Shown: positions 7,695 to 16,502, numbered from the stretch's first letter. The stretch: DNA of 48,482 nt from Streptomyces malaysiense (GCF_000980885.2 NZ_LBDA02000042.1:1-48482), one strand, 5' to 3'. Program-made: numbers and translations. The notes: generated by a model from the sequence alone, not told the origin.

Positions 7695-8665
7695 GCGATG
7701 TACTCCAGTCCGGGCGCGGGTGCGGGCGCCGGGGTCGCGGCGTCGGCCGATGCGATCATCCGGAGGTAGACGTCCTCCAGAGTGGGCCTGGTGACGGTCA
7801 GTCCCGGAAGGTCGTAACTGCCCACCTGGACGGCCCAGTCGAGCAGGACGCGCAGTACCGCGGCCGGCGTGGCGGTGCTGATCCGGACCTGGCCGTCGGG
7901 TCCTGCGGCCAGCGGTGTTCCGGCGTTGTGGAGGGCCGGCAGCTGCGCGTCGCGCAGGGGGCCATCGGCGTGGAACTCGATCACCGCCTCGCCGTGGGCG
8001 CGGCCGCCGATGTCTCCGGGCGCGCCCAGGGCGGCGACCTTTCCCTTCAGCAGGATGGCGACCCGCTCGCAGAGCGCCTCGACCTCGTCGAGGTAGTGGG
8101 TGGTGAGCATCACCGTGGTGCCGTCCGAGGCCAGCTCCCGGATCAGCTCCCAGGTGACGCGCCGGGCCTCCGGGTCCAGCCCCGTGGTGGGTTCGTCGAG
8201 GAAGACGAGTTCGGGGCGGCCGACGATGCCGAGCGCGATGTCCAGGCGGCGCTGCTGGCCGCCGGAGAGCCGGCCGGTGCGCTCGTTCGCCTTCTCGCCG
8301 AGTCCCGTCCGCTGGATCACGGTGTCGACGGGGAAGGGGTCGGGGTACAAGGAGGCGAAGTGCGCGACGACCTCCTTGACGCTGAGTTCGTCGAAGGAGC
8401 CCATGTCCTGGGGGACGATGCCGAGGCGGGCCCGCCACTCGGGGCCGGCGCCGGCGGGGTCCTGGCCGAGGACGCTGACCGACCCGGCGCTACGGCTGCT
8501 GAAGCCCGTGAGGATCTCCTGCGTGGTGGTCTTCCCCGCGCCGTTGGGGCCGAGCAGAGCGAAGATCTCGCCGCGTCCCACATGCAGGTCGACCCCGTGC
8601 AGCACAGGGACCGCCCCGTAGGACTTGCGGAGTCCGGATACACCGATGATCTCCGGTCCGGGCAT
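7691..8665 (-). CDS. ABC transporter ATP-binding protein (DrrA-like)
   Basis: The 324-residue protein starts at ATG 8665 with SD GAGGTGA upstream. Walker A is LLGPNGAGKTTT (about 37-48), the Q-loop is IVPQDMGSFDELS, the signature is LSGGQQRR, Walker B is LVFLDEPTTGLD and the switch His is in TTHYLDE. The C-terminal extension resembles DrrA-family drug-efflux ATPases. It is translationally coupled to the permease. It lies downstream of precursor 2 across a hairpin, so it is transcribed with the precursor but probably at a lower level. Likely role: efflux or immunity for the mature peptide. Confidence 0.9.
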   Translation of the reverse strand: MPGPEIIGVSGLRKSYGAVPVLHGVDLHVGRGEIFALLGPNGAGKTTTQEILTGFSSRSAGSVSVLGQDPAGAGPEWRARLGIVPQDMGSFDELSVKEVVAHFASLYPDPFPVDTVIQRTGLGEKANERTGRLSGGQQRRLDIALGIVGRPELVFLDEPTTGLDPEARRVTWELIRELASDGTTVMLTTHYLDEVEALCERVAILLKGKVAALGAPGDIGGRAHGEAVIEFHADGPLRDAQLPALHNAGTPLAAGPDGQVRISTATPAAVLRVLLDWAVQVGSYDLPGLTVTRPTLEDVYLRMIASADAATPAPAPAPGLEYIA

Positions 8666-8724
8666 CTTGCTTCACCTCGAGGTTCTGAGGGTCTAGGGGG
8701 GTTGGACGGCTGAGGGCGAAGGGT

Positions 8725-8757
8725 GGCGCCGCGGCCTCGGACGGACGCCGCGGCGCC
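8725..8757 (-). terminator. Hairpin between precursor 2 and ABC ATPase gene
   Basis: Arms GGCGCCGCGGC (8725-8735) and its complement (8747-8757) form an 11-bp stem with an 11-nt loop, starting 7 nt after the precursor 2 stop codon. The layout copies that seen after precursor 1. Confidence 0.7.
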
Positions 8758-8764
8758 GTCTCCG

Positions 8765-9127
8765 TCAGGTGCAGGTGCAGCAAGGGCAGCAGCAGCAGCA
8801 GTACGTGTTGTCGCCGCCCGCTACGGCCTCCAGGTCGGCCTCGGACAGCTCACGGTCCTCGATCTGCGGCGAGCTGGGCACCCGCAGTTCGTAGACACCG
8901 CTCGCCTTGCCGGCGGCCCAGAGGGCCACCTGGGCCTCCAGGTCGGGGTCGCCCCCGATCGCCCGCACGATGCGCACGGTGGCGTTCGCCGGCAGCTCCA
9001 GGCCCTGCTCGGCCAGCATGACGCGCGGGTTCTGCTCCAGCTTCGTCACGTAATTGTCGTCCGACCATGCATTCGTCAGCACCTTGGTGTAAGCGCTGAC
9101 GAACGCCGACCTTTCCCTGGGTTCCAT
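8765..9127 (-). CDS. NHLP-type RiPP precursor peptide 2 (polythiazole core)
   Basis: The 120-residue precursor starts at ATG 9127 with SD AAGGGG 4 nt upstream. An upstream in-frame start at 9208 lacks conservation with precursor 1 and was not used. The leader (1-105) differs from precursor 1 at positions 19, 25, 36, 37, 56 and 65 only, and ends in LEAVAGG. The predicted core DNTYCCCCCPCCTCT has eight Cys and three Thr in 15 residues; it shares the PCCTCT ending with core 1 but has one more Cys in the first block. It is the first gene of a leftward transcript and diverges from the cyclodehydratase gene across a 340-bp spacer. Confidence 0.92.
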   Translation of the reverse strand: MEPRERSAFVSAYTKVLTNAWSDDNYVTKLEQNPRVMLAEQGLELPANATVRIVRAIGGDPDLEAQVALWAAGKASGVYELRVPSSPQIEDRELSEADLEAVAGGDNTYCCCCCPCCTCT

Positions 9128-9163
9128 GAGTCCCCTTGTTTTTTGATTGCAGTGTCGAGGGAA

Positions 9164-9193
9164 ATCATTCAGAGAGGGCGACCGATAAGTCAA
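9164..9193 (-). promoter_or_regulatory. Candidate promoter of precursor 2
   Basis: On the minus strand TTGACT (9188-9193) and AATGAT (9164-9169) are 18 nt apart, a good match to a vegetative -35 and a fair -10. The predicted start near 9156 would give a short leader of about 30 nt before the ATG. Confidence 0.45.
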
Positions 9194-9253
9194 CCGTGAA
9201 CCCATCAATTACGGGTTGCTCGTTCTTGTGCCCTCCCCCGCAGCCGCAGAAGT

Positions 9254-9268
9254 CGGTACCTCGTACCG
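9254..9268. promoter_or_regulatory. Inverted repeat in divergent biosynthetic promoter region
   Basis: CGGTAC-CTC-GTACCG is a perfect 6-bp inverted repeat in the 340-bp spacer (9128-9467) between precursor 2 and the cyclodehydratase gene. The spacer is AT-richer than its surroundings. It may bind a cluster regulator; no other support is available. Confidence 0.35.
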
Positions 9269-9467
9269 TTACGGCAGGTCACACTCGCTACAAGAGGGGG
9301 ACCACTAGGTTTAACGAAGATCCCCCATATAGATAAGCGGGCCACCTGCCGGGTATAGCCGAGGGGTGCCGAAGAATTAGCGGACACGTGCCCCGGCTCC
9401 TTTGCCCTACCCTTTTCGGCGGGTATTAAGTTTCGGAGTCACGTCGATTTTTTATTTGGAGGTCGCG

Positions 9468-11741
9468 GTGGATCTGCCTCGCTTCAAGGCACACCTTGTC
9501 CCGCAGGTCGTCGGCTCGGATCGGGTCTTCCTCGTCGCGGAGGAAGGCCACTACCTGGTCCAGGGGAAGGCGGTCGCCGATGTGGTGCCTTTCCTGGACG
9601 GGACCCATACGATCGCGGAGATAGCCCAGAAGCTCTCCGACCGCTTCACGCTGGGCGAAGTCGTCTTCGCCATCAGCAAGTACCAGCGGTTCAACCACCT
9701 CGCCGAGGGGCCGGTCGGGACCGACCGCGCCTCGGTGGCCTTCTGGGAGGCCCAGGGAGTGGACGCCGCCGAGGCCGCCCGGCGGCTGAGCGAGGCCCGG
9801 GTGGAGATCACCTCGGTGGGCGCGGTCGACGAGGCGGAGGTGGTCGCCGCGCTGCGGACGACCGGCATCGAGGTGCGGCCGGTCACCGCCGCCGCGGTCG
9901 GCGCGGCCGGCCCGACCCTGGTCGTCGTACTCGCCGACGACTACTGCAACCCCGAACTCGCCGCCGTCGACGCCCGGCTGCGCGCGGCCGGCGTCCCCTG
10001 GCTGCTCGCCAAGCCCAACGGCGCCGATGTCTGGACCGGCCCCTACATGGTGCCGGACGCCACCGGATGCTGGCGGTGCCTGGCCCAACGGCTCGACGGC
10101 AACCGGCAGGTGGAGGCGTACCTCAAGCGCAAGCGGGGCGACGACGCTCCGCTGATCACCTCGCTGGCGGCCGCCCCCTGGTCGGGCGGGCTCTCGGCAC
10201 AGATGGTCGTCGGCGCCGTGGCCGGCATCGTCGGGGCGCAGGCGTCCGACTACGAGGGTGTCCTGGTCTCGGTGCACGTCCCGACCATGCGGACCGAGCG
10301 CCACCAGCTGATCCGGCAGCCGCAGTGTCCCGGCTGCGGCGACCCCTCGGTCCTGCACACCGATCCGCGGATCGAACTGTCCGAGCAGACCGTGCGGTTC
10401 AGCGCGGACGGCGGACACCGCACGATGCGCCCCGACGACACCTACAAGCGGCTGGAGAAGCACATCAGCCGCCTGACCGGCGCCGTCAGCTCGCTGCGGT
10501 TGCTCAACGACGTCGACAACGGCGTCACCTACAGCTACTCGGCCGGCCACAACTTCGCGATGCCCGGCGACAACCTGGCCATGCTGCGCCGCAACCTGCG
10601 CGGGCAGAGCGGTGGCAAGGGCCGTACCGACATCCAGGCCCGCGTCAGCGGAGTGTGCGAGGCCATCGAGCGGTACTCGGGCGTGTGGCGCGGCGACCGC
10701 CCCACCCGCCGGGCCAGCTTCGACGCGCTCGGCCCCGACCTGGCGGTGCACGCCAACGACCTGCTCCAGTACTCCGAGGCCCAGTACGCCAACCGGGAGG
10801 AGTGGAACCACAACGGTGCCGGCCGGCTGCACATCGTGCCGGACCCGTTCGACACCGGTCGTGAGATCGACTGGACGGCCGCGTGGTCGCTGACGCACGA
10901 CCGGGAGCGGCTGGTGCCCTCCGGGTACGCCTGGTTCGGCCACCCCGACCTGGTGGACAGCTTCTACTGCTTCAGCGACGGCAACGGCAACGCCGCGGGG
11001 AACACCCTCGAAGAAGCCATCCTCCAGGCGTTCTACGAGCTCTGCGAGCGCGACGCGGTCGGCCTGTGGTGGTACAACCGGGCGCTGCGTCCCGGCTTCG
11101 ACCTCGACAGCCTGAACGAGCCGTACATCGACACCCTGCGCGAGTTCTACGCGGGCATGAACCGCACCCTCGAGGTGGTGGACATCACCACCGACCTGGG
11201 CATTCCCACCATGGCCGCGGTCTCGCGCCGGATCGACCACCCGGTGGAGGACGTGCTGCTGGGCTTCGGCGCGCACCTGGACGTGCGGATCGCCGTCCTG
11301 CGGGCCCTCACCGAGGTCAACCAGTTCCTGCCGGCGGTGATCAACCGCAAGCCTGACGGGTCCACGGACTACTGGGAGGACGACCCGGACACCCTCGCGT
11401 GGCTCCAGCAGGTGACGGTCGCCGGCGACCCCTGGGTCGTCCCGTCCCCGAAGCTCTCCGCCACGTCGGCCGGCGACTACTCCGGCCTGTTCTCCGGTGA
11501 TCTGGCCAAGGACATCCGCAACGGTGTCGAGCGGGTCGAGAAGGCGGGGATGGAAGTGATCGTCCTCGACCAGAGCCTGCCCGACCTGGAGCTGAAGGTC
11601 GCCAAGGTCATGGTTCCCGGCATGCGCCACTTCTGGCGCCGGCTGGGTCCGGGCCGGCTCTACGACGTGCCGGTCGAGCTGGGCTGGCTGTCCGCGGCCA
11701 CGCCCGAGGACCGGATGAACCCGCGCAGCGTCTTCTTCTGA
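9468..11741 (+). CDS. TOMM leader-binding / YcaO cyclodehydratase fusion
   Basis: This 757-residue protein starts at GTG 9468, fixed by SD GGAGG 5 nt upstream; an in-frame extension to 9402 lies in AT-rich non-coding-like DNA. Residues about 1-320 form the E1-like leader-binding part (cyclodehydratase C protein) with CxxC pairs at C201/C204 and C287/C290 that should bind zinc. Residues about 330-757 are the YcaO domain (D protein), with ATP-binding elements CEAIERYSG near 398 and LEEAILQAFYELCERDA near 514. The enzyme uses ATP to convert Cys, Ser or Thr of the core into azolines. The C-terminus NPRSVFF lacks the PxPxP ending common in TOMM YcaO proteins. It is the first gene of a rightward operon. 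Confidence 0.93.
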   Translation: MDLPRFKAHLVPQVVGSDRVFLVAEEGHYLVQGKAVADVVPFLDGTHTIAEIAQKLSDRFTLGEVVFAISKYQRFNHLAEGPVGTDRASVAFWEAQGVDAAEAARRLSEARVEITSVGAVDEAEVVAALRTTGIEVRPVTAAAVGAAGPTLVVVLADDYCNPELAAVDARLRAAGVPWLLAKPNGADVWTGPYMVPDATGCWRCLAQRLDGNRQVEAYLKRKRGDDAPLITSLAAAPWSGGLSAQMVVGAVAGIVGAQASDYEGVLVSVHVPTMRTERHQLIRQPQCPGCGDPSVLHTDPRIELSEQTVRFSADGGHRTMRPDDTYKRLEKHISRLTGAVSSLRLLNDVDNGVTYSYSAGHNFAMPGDNLAMLRRNLRGQSGGKGRTDIQARVSGVCEAIERYSGVWRGDRPTRRASFDALGPDLAVHANDLLQYSEAQYANREEWNHNGAGRLHIVPDPFDTGREIDWTAAWSLTHDRERLVPSGYAWFGHPDLVDSFYCFSDGNGNAAGNTLEEAILQAFYELCERDAVGLWWYNRALRPGFDLDSLNEPYIDTLREFYAGMNRTLEVVDITTDLGIPTMAAVSRRIDHPVEDVLLGFGAHLDVRIAVLRALTEVNQFLPAVINRKPDGSTDYWEDDPDTLAWLQQVTVAGDPWVVPSPKLSATSAGDYSGLFSGDLAKDIRNGVERVEKAGMEVIVLDQSLPDLELKVAKVMVPGMRHFWRRLGPGRLYDVPVELGWLSAATPEDRMNPRSVFF

Positions 11742-11753
11742 TCCGCCTCCTCA

Positions 11754-11789
11754 CGCCGCCACCCGAGCCGGTCTCGCCGGGTGGCGGCG
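11754..11789 (+). terminator. Hairpin between cyclodehydratase and dehydrogenase genes
   Basis: A perfect 12-bp stem CGCCGCCACCCG (11754-11765) with its complement (11778-11789) and a 12-nt loop lies 12 nt after the cyclodehydratase stop codon. It could be a partial terminator or an mRNA stability element, because the following genes share direction and no clear separate promoter was seen. Confidence 0.55.
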
Positions 11790-11854
11790 GCCTCGGCCGT
11801 CACCGCCCTGCCCCGCGGCAGGGCTTTTCCCACCGCAGTCTCTCTGGAGATGTC

Positions 11855-13357
11855 ATGACTGGTCACGATCCCAACGGCGTCATCAGCAAACCCTCGACCG
11901 CTCCCGACCCGGCGCGTGTCGGAGAACTGCTGCGTCTTCACCCCGGCGCCCGCGTCGTCCCCGTTCCCAGCGGGGCGACCCAGATCTTCATCGGGCAGCG
12001 CGGTACGTCGCTGGGCGTTCTGTCACCCGGTCAGGCGGCGGCCGTCGAGCTGCTCGCCGCCCAGCAGGTGGACGCCGACGCGCTGCTGGACGTCGTCCGC
12101 GGCCACGAGGGCGAGATGGGCATGCTCAAGATGCCGGGGCTCCTGAAGAGGCTGCGGGCCGGCGGCTGGCTCTCCGTCACCCTGGAGGTCGCGGGGGCGC
12201 CCGTGCTGACCTTCCGCCCGCTCGGCCCCGCCGTCCCGCCCGCTCCCCAGCACGACGCCGCCCCGGCCGAGTTGCGGATGTCCCGGTTCGCCGTGCTGCG
12301 CGCCGAGGGCACGGGCATGGTGCTGGAGTCGCCGCTGGCGCACGTCGCCGCGGAACTGCACGATCCGGCGCTGGCCGGGCTGCTGGCCTCGCTGCCCGCG
12401 GCGCCGGGCGAGCGGCCGGGCCCCGGCGAGCCCGAGGACGCGCCGGCGTACCCGGTCGACTACCCCGAAGCGGTCCCGGCGCTGCTGAGTGCCCTGGCCC
12501 GGCACGGCTTCCTGGTGCCGCGGAGCGGCGCCGCCGAGGAGGACTTCCGCTTCGCGCAGTGGTCGCCGCACGAGCTGTGGTTCCACAGCCGTACCCGCGT
12601 CGGACGCCACGACCTGCCGTACGGCGGCACGTACTGGGCCAAGGACGTCGCCGAGCCGCTGCCCGCGGTCCGGCCGTCCTTCGACGGCCGCTCGGTGGAG
12701 CTCCCCGGAGTGGACCTACAGGCGCTGCGCGCGAGCGACCCGACCCTCACCGACGTGCTGGAGGACCGCAAGTCGCTGCGGCTGCACGACGGCGCGGCGC
12801 CGCTCACGACCGAGCAGCTGGGCGAGTTCCTGTACCGCAGCGCGCGCAACCGGGGCCGCTACCAGGACGGTGCGCAGCAACTGGGCGACCGGCCCTACCC
12901 GTCCGGCGGCCGGGCGTACGAGCTGGAGATCTACCCGCTGATCCACCGGGTGGACGGGGTGGCACCGGGCCTCTACCACTACGACCCCGAAGGACACCGG
13001 CTGGAACTGGTGGCCGAGCCCGGTCCGGCGCTCACCCGTCTCGCCGAGATGTCCCGCGCGACCGCGCAGATGTCCGAGCCGCCGCAGGTGACGCTGCTGA
13101 TCACGGCGCGCTTCGGGCGGGTGATGTGGAAGTACTCGACGATGGGCTACGCCCTGGTGCTCAAGCACGTGGGGGTGCTCTACCAGGTGATGTACAGCGT
13201 AGCCACCGCGATGGGGCTCGCGGGCTGCGGGCTCGGCGGCGGCGACTCCGACGCCTTCGCCCTCGCCTCCGGGTTGCCGTGGGAGAGCGAGTCGACCGTC
13301 GGCGAGTTCCTGCTCGGCAGCCGCGGGAAGGAGGGCGGCGATGGAGTTCCGGCGTAA
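11855..13357 (+). CDS. SagB-type FMN azoline dehydrogenase
   Basis: The 500-residue protein starts at ATG 11855, preceded by SD GGAG. Residues about 1-270 are a poorly conserved N-terminal region; residues about 290-490 form a nitroreductase-like SagB domain with LEDRKSLRLHDG, RPYPSGGRAYELEIYPL and a Gly-rich GLGGGDSDAFALASGL segment. The family uses FMN to oxidise thiazoline/oxazoline rings to thiazole/oxazole. It therefore acts directly after the cyclodehydratase. The 3' end overlaps the HlyD-like gene by 17 nt, which indicates an operon. Confidence 0.9.
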   Translation: MTGHDPNGVISKPSTAPDPARVGELLRLHPGARVVPVPSGATQIFIGQRGTSLGVLSPGQAAAVELLAAQQVDADALLDVVRGHEGEMGMLKMPGLLKRLRAGGWLSVTLEVAGAPVLTFRPLGPAVPPAPQHDAAPAELRMSRFAVLRAEGTGMVLESPLAHVAAELHDPALAGLLASLPAAPGERPGPGEPEDAPAYPVDYPEAVPALLSALARHGFLVPRSGAAEEDFRFAQWSPHELWFHSRTRVGRHDLPYGGTYWAKDVAEPLPAVRPSFDGRSVELPGVDLQALRASDPTLTDVLEDRKSLRLHDGAAPLTTEQLGEFLYRSARNRGRYQDGAQQLGDRPYPSGGRAYELEIYPLIHRVDGVAPGLYHYDPEGHRLELVAEPGPALTRLAEMSRATAQMSEPPQVTLLITARFGRVMWKYSTMGYALVLKHVGVLYQVMYSVATAMGLAGCGLGGGDSDAFALASGLPWESESTVGEFLLGSRGKEGGDGVPA

Positions 13358-14156
13358 GGCACTGGAGAACCTGCGCCGGCCCGACGACCTGGACAGCCCT
13401 GTGCGCCTGGCCCGGCCGCGCGCGTGGATGGTGCTGGCTCTGGTGGCGGCGATCCTCGCCGGCGGCCTGGTGTGGTCGTACCAGGGCGAACTCGCCCGCA
13501 GCGTGGACGTGCCCGGCATCCTCACGCATCCCCAGGGGGTCTCGAAGGTCGAGAGTCCGCAGAGCGGGATGGTGTCGAACGTCTACGTCGACGTCGGGGC
13601 CGTGGTGGCCAAGGGCGCTCCGGTGCTGTCCCTGGTCGAGCCCCAGGGGGGGACCCAGGTGGTGAGGGCCCCGTTCGCCGGCCGGGCGATCGCCCTGCTG
13701 GTCGCCGACGGGCAGTACGTCTCCGCGGGCGCGACGTTCATGACGGTGGAGCGCACCGACGGCAAGAACGACCGGATGGTGGCCGTCCTGTTCGCCCCCG
13801 CGGCCAAGGCCGGCATGTTGAAGGTCGGCGACCGGGTGGACATGGACGTGGCATCGGCTCCCGCGCAGGCGTTCGGCCTGCTGCGCGGAAAGGTCACCGC
13901 CGTGGACCCGTTCCCCCAGACCGAGCAGCAGATACTGGACTTCCTGGGCGGGAACCAGCTGCTGGCCACGCAACTGCTGAGCAAGGGCGGGCCGGTGCGG
14001 ATCACCGTCGACCTGGAGCCCGACGCCAAGCTCTCCAGCGGTTACCGCTGGACCACGGCCTCGGGGCCGCCGTTCCGTATCAACTCGTGGACCCAGGTCA
14101 CCGGCATCGGCCGACTGCCCGGTGAGCGTCCTATCGATTGGCTGCTGCCCAAATGA
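13341..14156 (+). CDS. NHLM-type HlyD-like membrane fusion/secretion protein
   Basis: The 271-residue protein starts at ATG 13341 with an AAGGAGG SD inside the end of the dehydrogenase gene. One membrane anchor lies at about 29-46 (WMVLALVAAILAGGLVW), followed by an extracytoplasmic region with two lipoyl/barrel-sandwich halves (VDVPGILTHPQGVSKVESPQSG and VVRAPFAGRAI). This is the architecture of NHLM_micro_HlyD proteins, which pair with two ABC proteins to export NHLP peptides. It overlaps the next gene as ATGA. Confidence 0.88.
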   Translation: MEFRRKALENLRRPDDLDSPVRLARPRAWMVLALVAAILAGGLVWSYQGELARSVDVPGILTHPQGVSKVESPQSGMVSNVYVDVGAVVAKGAPVLSLVEPQGGTQVVRAPFAGRAIALLVADGQYVSAGATFMTVERTDGKNDRMVAVLFAPAAKAGMLKVGDRVDMDVASAPAQAFGLLRGKVTAVDPFPQTEQQILDFLGGNQLLATQLLSKGGPVRITVDLEPDAKLSSGYRWTTASGPPFRINSWTQVTGIGRLPGERPIDWLLPK

Positions 14157-16498
14157 CGACTCGGAAATCCCCACAGCCCGCGCCGCCGGGCGGGCCCGCC
14201 CACCAGGAGGCGGCGGACGGACAGACCTTCCGCGGCGGCGGACGCGGTCGGCGCAATCGCGTGGAGCGCGCCAGGAACCGGATGCGCGTCAAGACCCCCA
14301 CCGTGATCCAGCTGGAGGCGGTCGAGTGCGGCGCCGCCTCGCTGGGCATGGTGCTGGGCTTCTTCGGACGGTTCGTCCCGGTGGAGGAGCTGCGGACGGC
14401 CTGTGGTGTCTCCCGTGACGGCGCCAAGGCGGCCAACCTGCTGCGGGCGGCACGGAGTTACGGCCTGCTGGCCGGCGGCCGGCAGATGGAGGTGGAACGG
14501 CTGCGGAACCTGCGGCCGCCGACGATCCTCTTCTGGAACTTCAACCACTTCGTGGTCTACGAGGGCATGGGCAAGCGGTTCGGACGGCCCGTGGTCCACC
14601 TCAACGACCCGGCGTCCGGGAAGCGCACGATCGGCCTCGACGAGTTCGACAAGAGCTTCACCGGCGTCGTCCTCACCTTCGAGCGCGGGCCGGACTTCAA
14701 GCGCGGTGGCCGCCGCCCGCGCGTCCTCTCGGACCTGTACGCGCGATACAGCAGCAACGGCGGCGCGCTGCTGCTGGCGCTCCTGGCCAGCATCCTGCTG
14801 ATCGTCCCCGGTGTGGCGGTCCCCGCCTTCACCCGGGCCTTCATCGACCGGGTGCTGAACAACGGCGACCACTCCTTCGTCACCCCGCTGCTCGGCGCGA
14901 TGGGGGCGGCCGCGGTGGTGACCGTGGTACTGACCCTGCTGCAGCAGGCGCATCTGCTGCGGGTGGAGTCGTCGACGGCGATCCGGAGTTCGGCCCGCGT
15001 CGTCAAGCACCTGCTACGGCTGCCCGTGGTCTTCTTCACGCAACGCAATCCGGCGGAGATCTCCCAACGAGTCGCCTCCAACGACCGGGTCGCCGAGATC
15101 CTGTCCAGGGATGTGGCGACGGCTGCCGTCAGCGCGCTGCTCGTGGTCTTCTACGCCGTACTGCTGTGGACCTACGACACCGAGCTGACCGTGATCGGCG
15201 TCGGGGTGGCGCTGCTGAACATCGTGGTGCTGCGCCTGGTGTCCCGGCTGCGCAGCGACGCGGTGACCAAACTCCGGGCGGACCGGGCGCGGTTGACCGC
15301 GGCGTCGTTCAACGGTCTCCAGCTCATCGAGACGATGAAGGCGTCCGGTTCGGAGAACGACTACTTCGGGCGCTGGGCGGGCTTCCAGGCCAAGGTGGTG
15401 TCGGGGTCGCAGGTCCTCGGCACCCCCACCGCGCTGCTCGCCGTCGTACCCCCGCTCCTGGCGGCGGTGGACAGCGGCTGCATCCTGCTGATCGGCGGTC
15501 ACAAGGCGATCAGCGGGAGCATCTCCATCGGTCTGCTGGTCGCCTTCCAGACGCTGGTCACCAACTTCACCCGTCCGGTCTCGCAGTTGACCAACCTGGG
15601 ACCGCGGGTGCAGGACGTGGCCGCCGACATCAACCGGCTGAAGGACATCGAGCGGTTCCCGCTCGCCTCGGACTTCACCGACCAGGCGGACGGCGGCGGA
15701 GCGGCGCCGGAGCCGCGGCCGCAGGAACCGGCCCGGCTCGCCGCTCCCGTGAAGAACCCGGCCGCCCGCCGGCCCAGCAGCGCCGCGAGCGTGGACCTGC
15801 GCGGTGTCACCTTCGGCTACAGCCCGCTGGGGGAACCGCTGCTGCGCGACTTCGACCTGACCGTGCGGCCCGGAGAGCGCGTGGCGCTGGTGGGCGGCTC
15901 GGGCAGCGGGAAGTCCACGGTGAGCCGGCTCATCGCGGGTCTGTACGAGCCGTGGTCCGGTCAGATCCTCTTCGACGGCCGGGAACGCCGGGACTACGCC
16001 CGCGACACCCTCGGCAACTCGGTGGCCTTCGTCGACCAGGAGATCTTCCTCTTCGAGGGCACGGTCCGGGAGAACGTCACCCTGTGGGACACCTCCATCC
16101 CGGACGAGCGGATCGTCCGGGCGCTGCGCCACGCGGAGGTCTACGACGTCGTGGCCTCCCGGCCGGGCACGCTCGGCAGCTTCGTCGCCGAGGGCGGCTC
16201 GAACTTCTCGGGCGGGCAGCGCCAGCGTCTGGAGATCGCCCGCGCACTCGTCCGCGGGCCCAGCGTCATGGTGCTCGACGAGGCCACCAGCGCCCTGGAC
16301 GCGGAGACCGAGAAGCGTATCGACGACAACCTCCGCCGGCTCGGCTGCGCTTGCGTGATCATCGCCCACCGGCTGTCGACGATCCGGGACAGCGACGAGA
16401 TCCTCGTCCTGGACCACGGCCGGGTGGTGCAGCGCGGCACGCACGAGACGCTCGTCAAGGCCGATGGACTGTACGCCGACCTGATCCGGGAGCAGTGA
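14153..16498 (+). CDS. NHLM ABC transporter 1 with C39 leader peptidase
   Basis: The 781-residue protein starts at ATG 14153, overlapping the upstream stop; a TTG at 14138 is an alternative. An Arg-rich N-terminus precedes a C39 peptidase domain (about 48-180) with Cys59 in LEAVECGAASL, His132 in NFNHFVVYEG and Asp152 in LNDP. It should cut precursors after AVAGG. Membrane helices span about 205-480. The ATPase domain has Walker A GGSGSGKST (about 581), signature FSGGQRQR and Walker B VMVLDEATSALD. It corresponds to NHLM_micro_ABC1 and couples leader removal to export. Confidence 0.92.
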   Translation: MTTRKSPQPAPPGGPAHQEAADGQTFRGGGRGRRNRVERARNRMRVKTPTVIQLEAVECGAASLGMVLGFFGRFVPVEELRTACGVSRDGAKAANLLRAARSYGLLAGGRQMEVERLRNLRPPTILFWNFNHFVVYEGMGKRFGRPVVHLNDPASGKRTIGLDEFDKSFTGVVLTFERGPDFKRGGRRPRVLSDLYARYSSNGGALLLALLASILLIVPGVAVPAFTRAFIDRVLNNGDHSFVTPLLGAMGAAAVVTVVLTLLQQAHLLRVESSTAIRSSARVVKHLLRLPVVFFTQRNPAEISQRVASNDRVAEILSRDVATAAVSALLVVFYAVLLWTYDTELTVIGVGVALLNIVVLRLVSRLRSDAVTKLRADRARLTAASFNGLQLIETMKASGSENDYFGRWAGFQAKVVSGSQVLGTPTALLAVVPPLLAAVDSGCILLIGGHKAISGSISIGLLVAFQTLVTNFTRPVSQLTNLGPRVQDVAADINRLKDIERFPLASDFTDQADGGGAAPEPRPQEPARLAAPVKNPAARRPSSAASVDLRGVTFGYSPLGEPLLRDFDLTVRPGERVALVGGSGSGKSTVSRLIAGLYEPWSGQILFDGRERRDYARDTLGNSVAFVDQEIFLFEGTVRENVTLWDTSIPDERIVRALRHAEVYDVVASRPGTLGSFVAEGGSNFSGGQRQRLEIARALVRGPSVMVLDEATSALDAETEKRIDDNLRRLGCACVIIAHRLSTIRDSDEILVLDHGRVVQRGTHETLVKADGLYADLIREQ

Positions 16499-16502
16499 AG
16501 CA

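Noticed and set aside
8765..9208. Longer 147-residue version of precursor 2
   Set aside because: The 27 extra residues are absent from precursor 1, and the ATG at 9127 has a good SD at the same place as in precursor 1.
9426..11630. 734-residue open frame on the minus strand opposite the cyclodehydratase gene
   Set aside because: It is a GC-skew shadow: no SD, no domain, His/Val/Gly-rich translation, and the plus-strand frame is a clear YcaO fusion.
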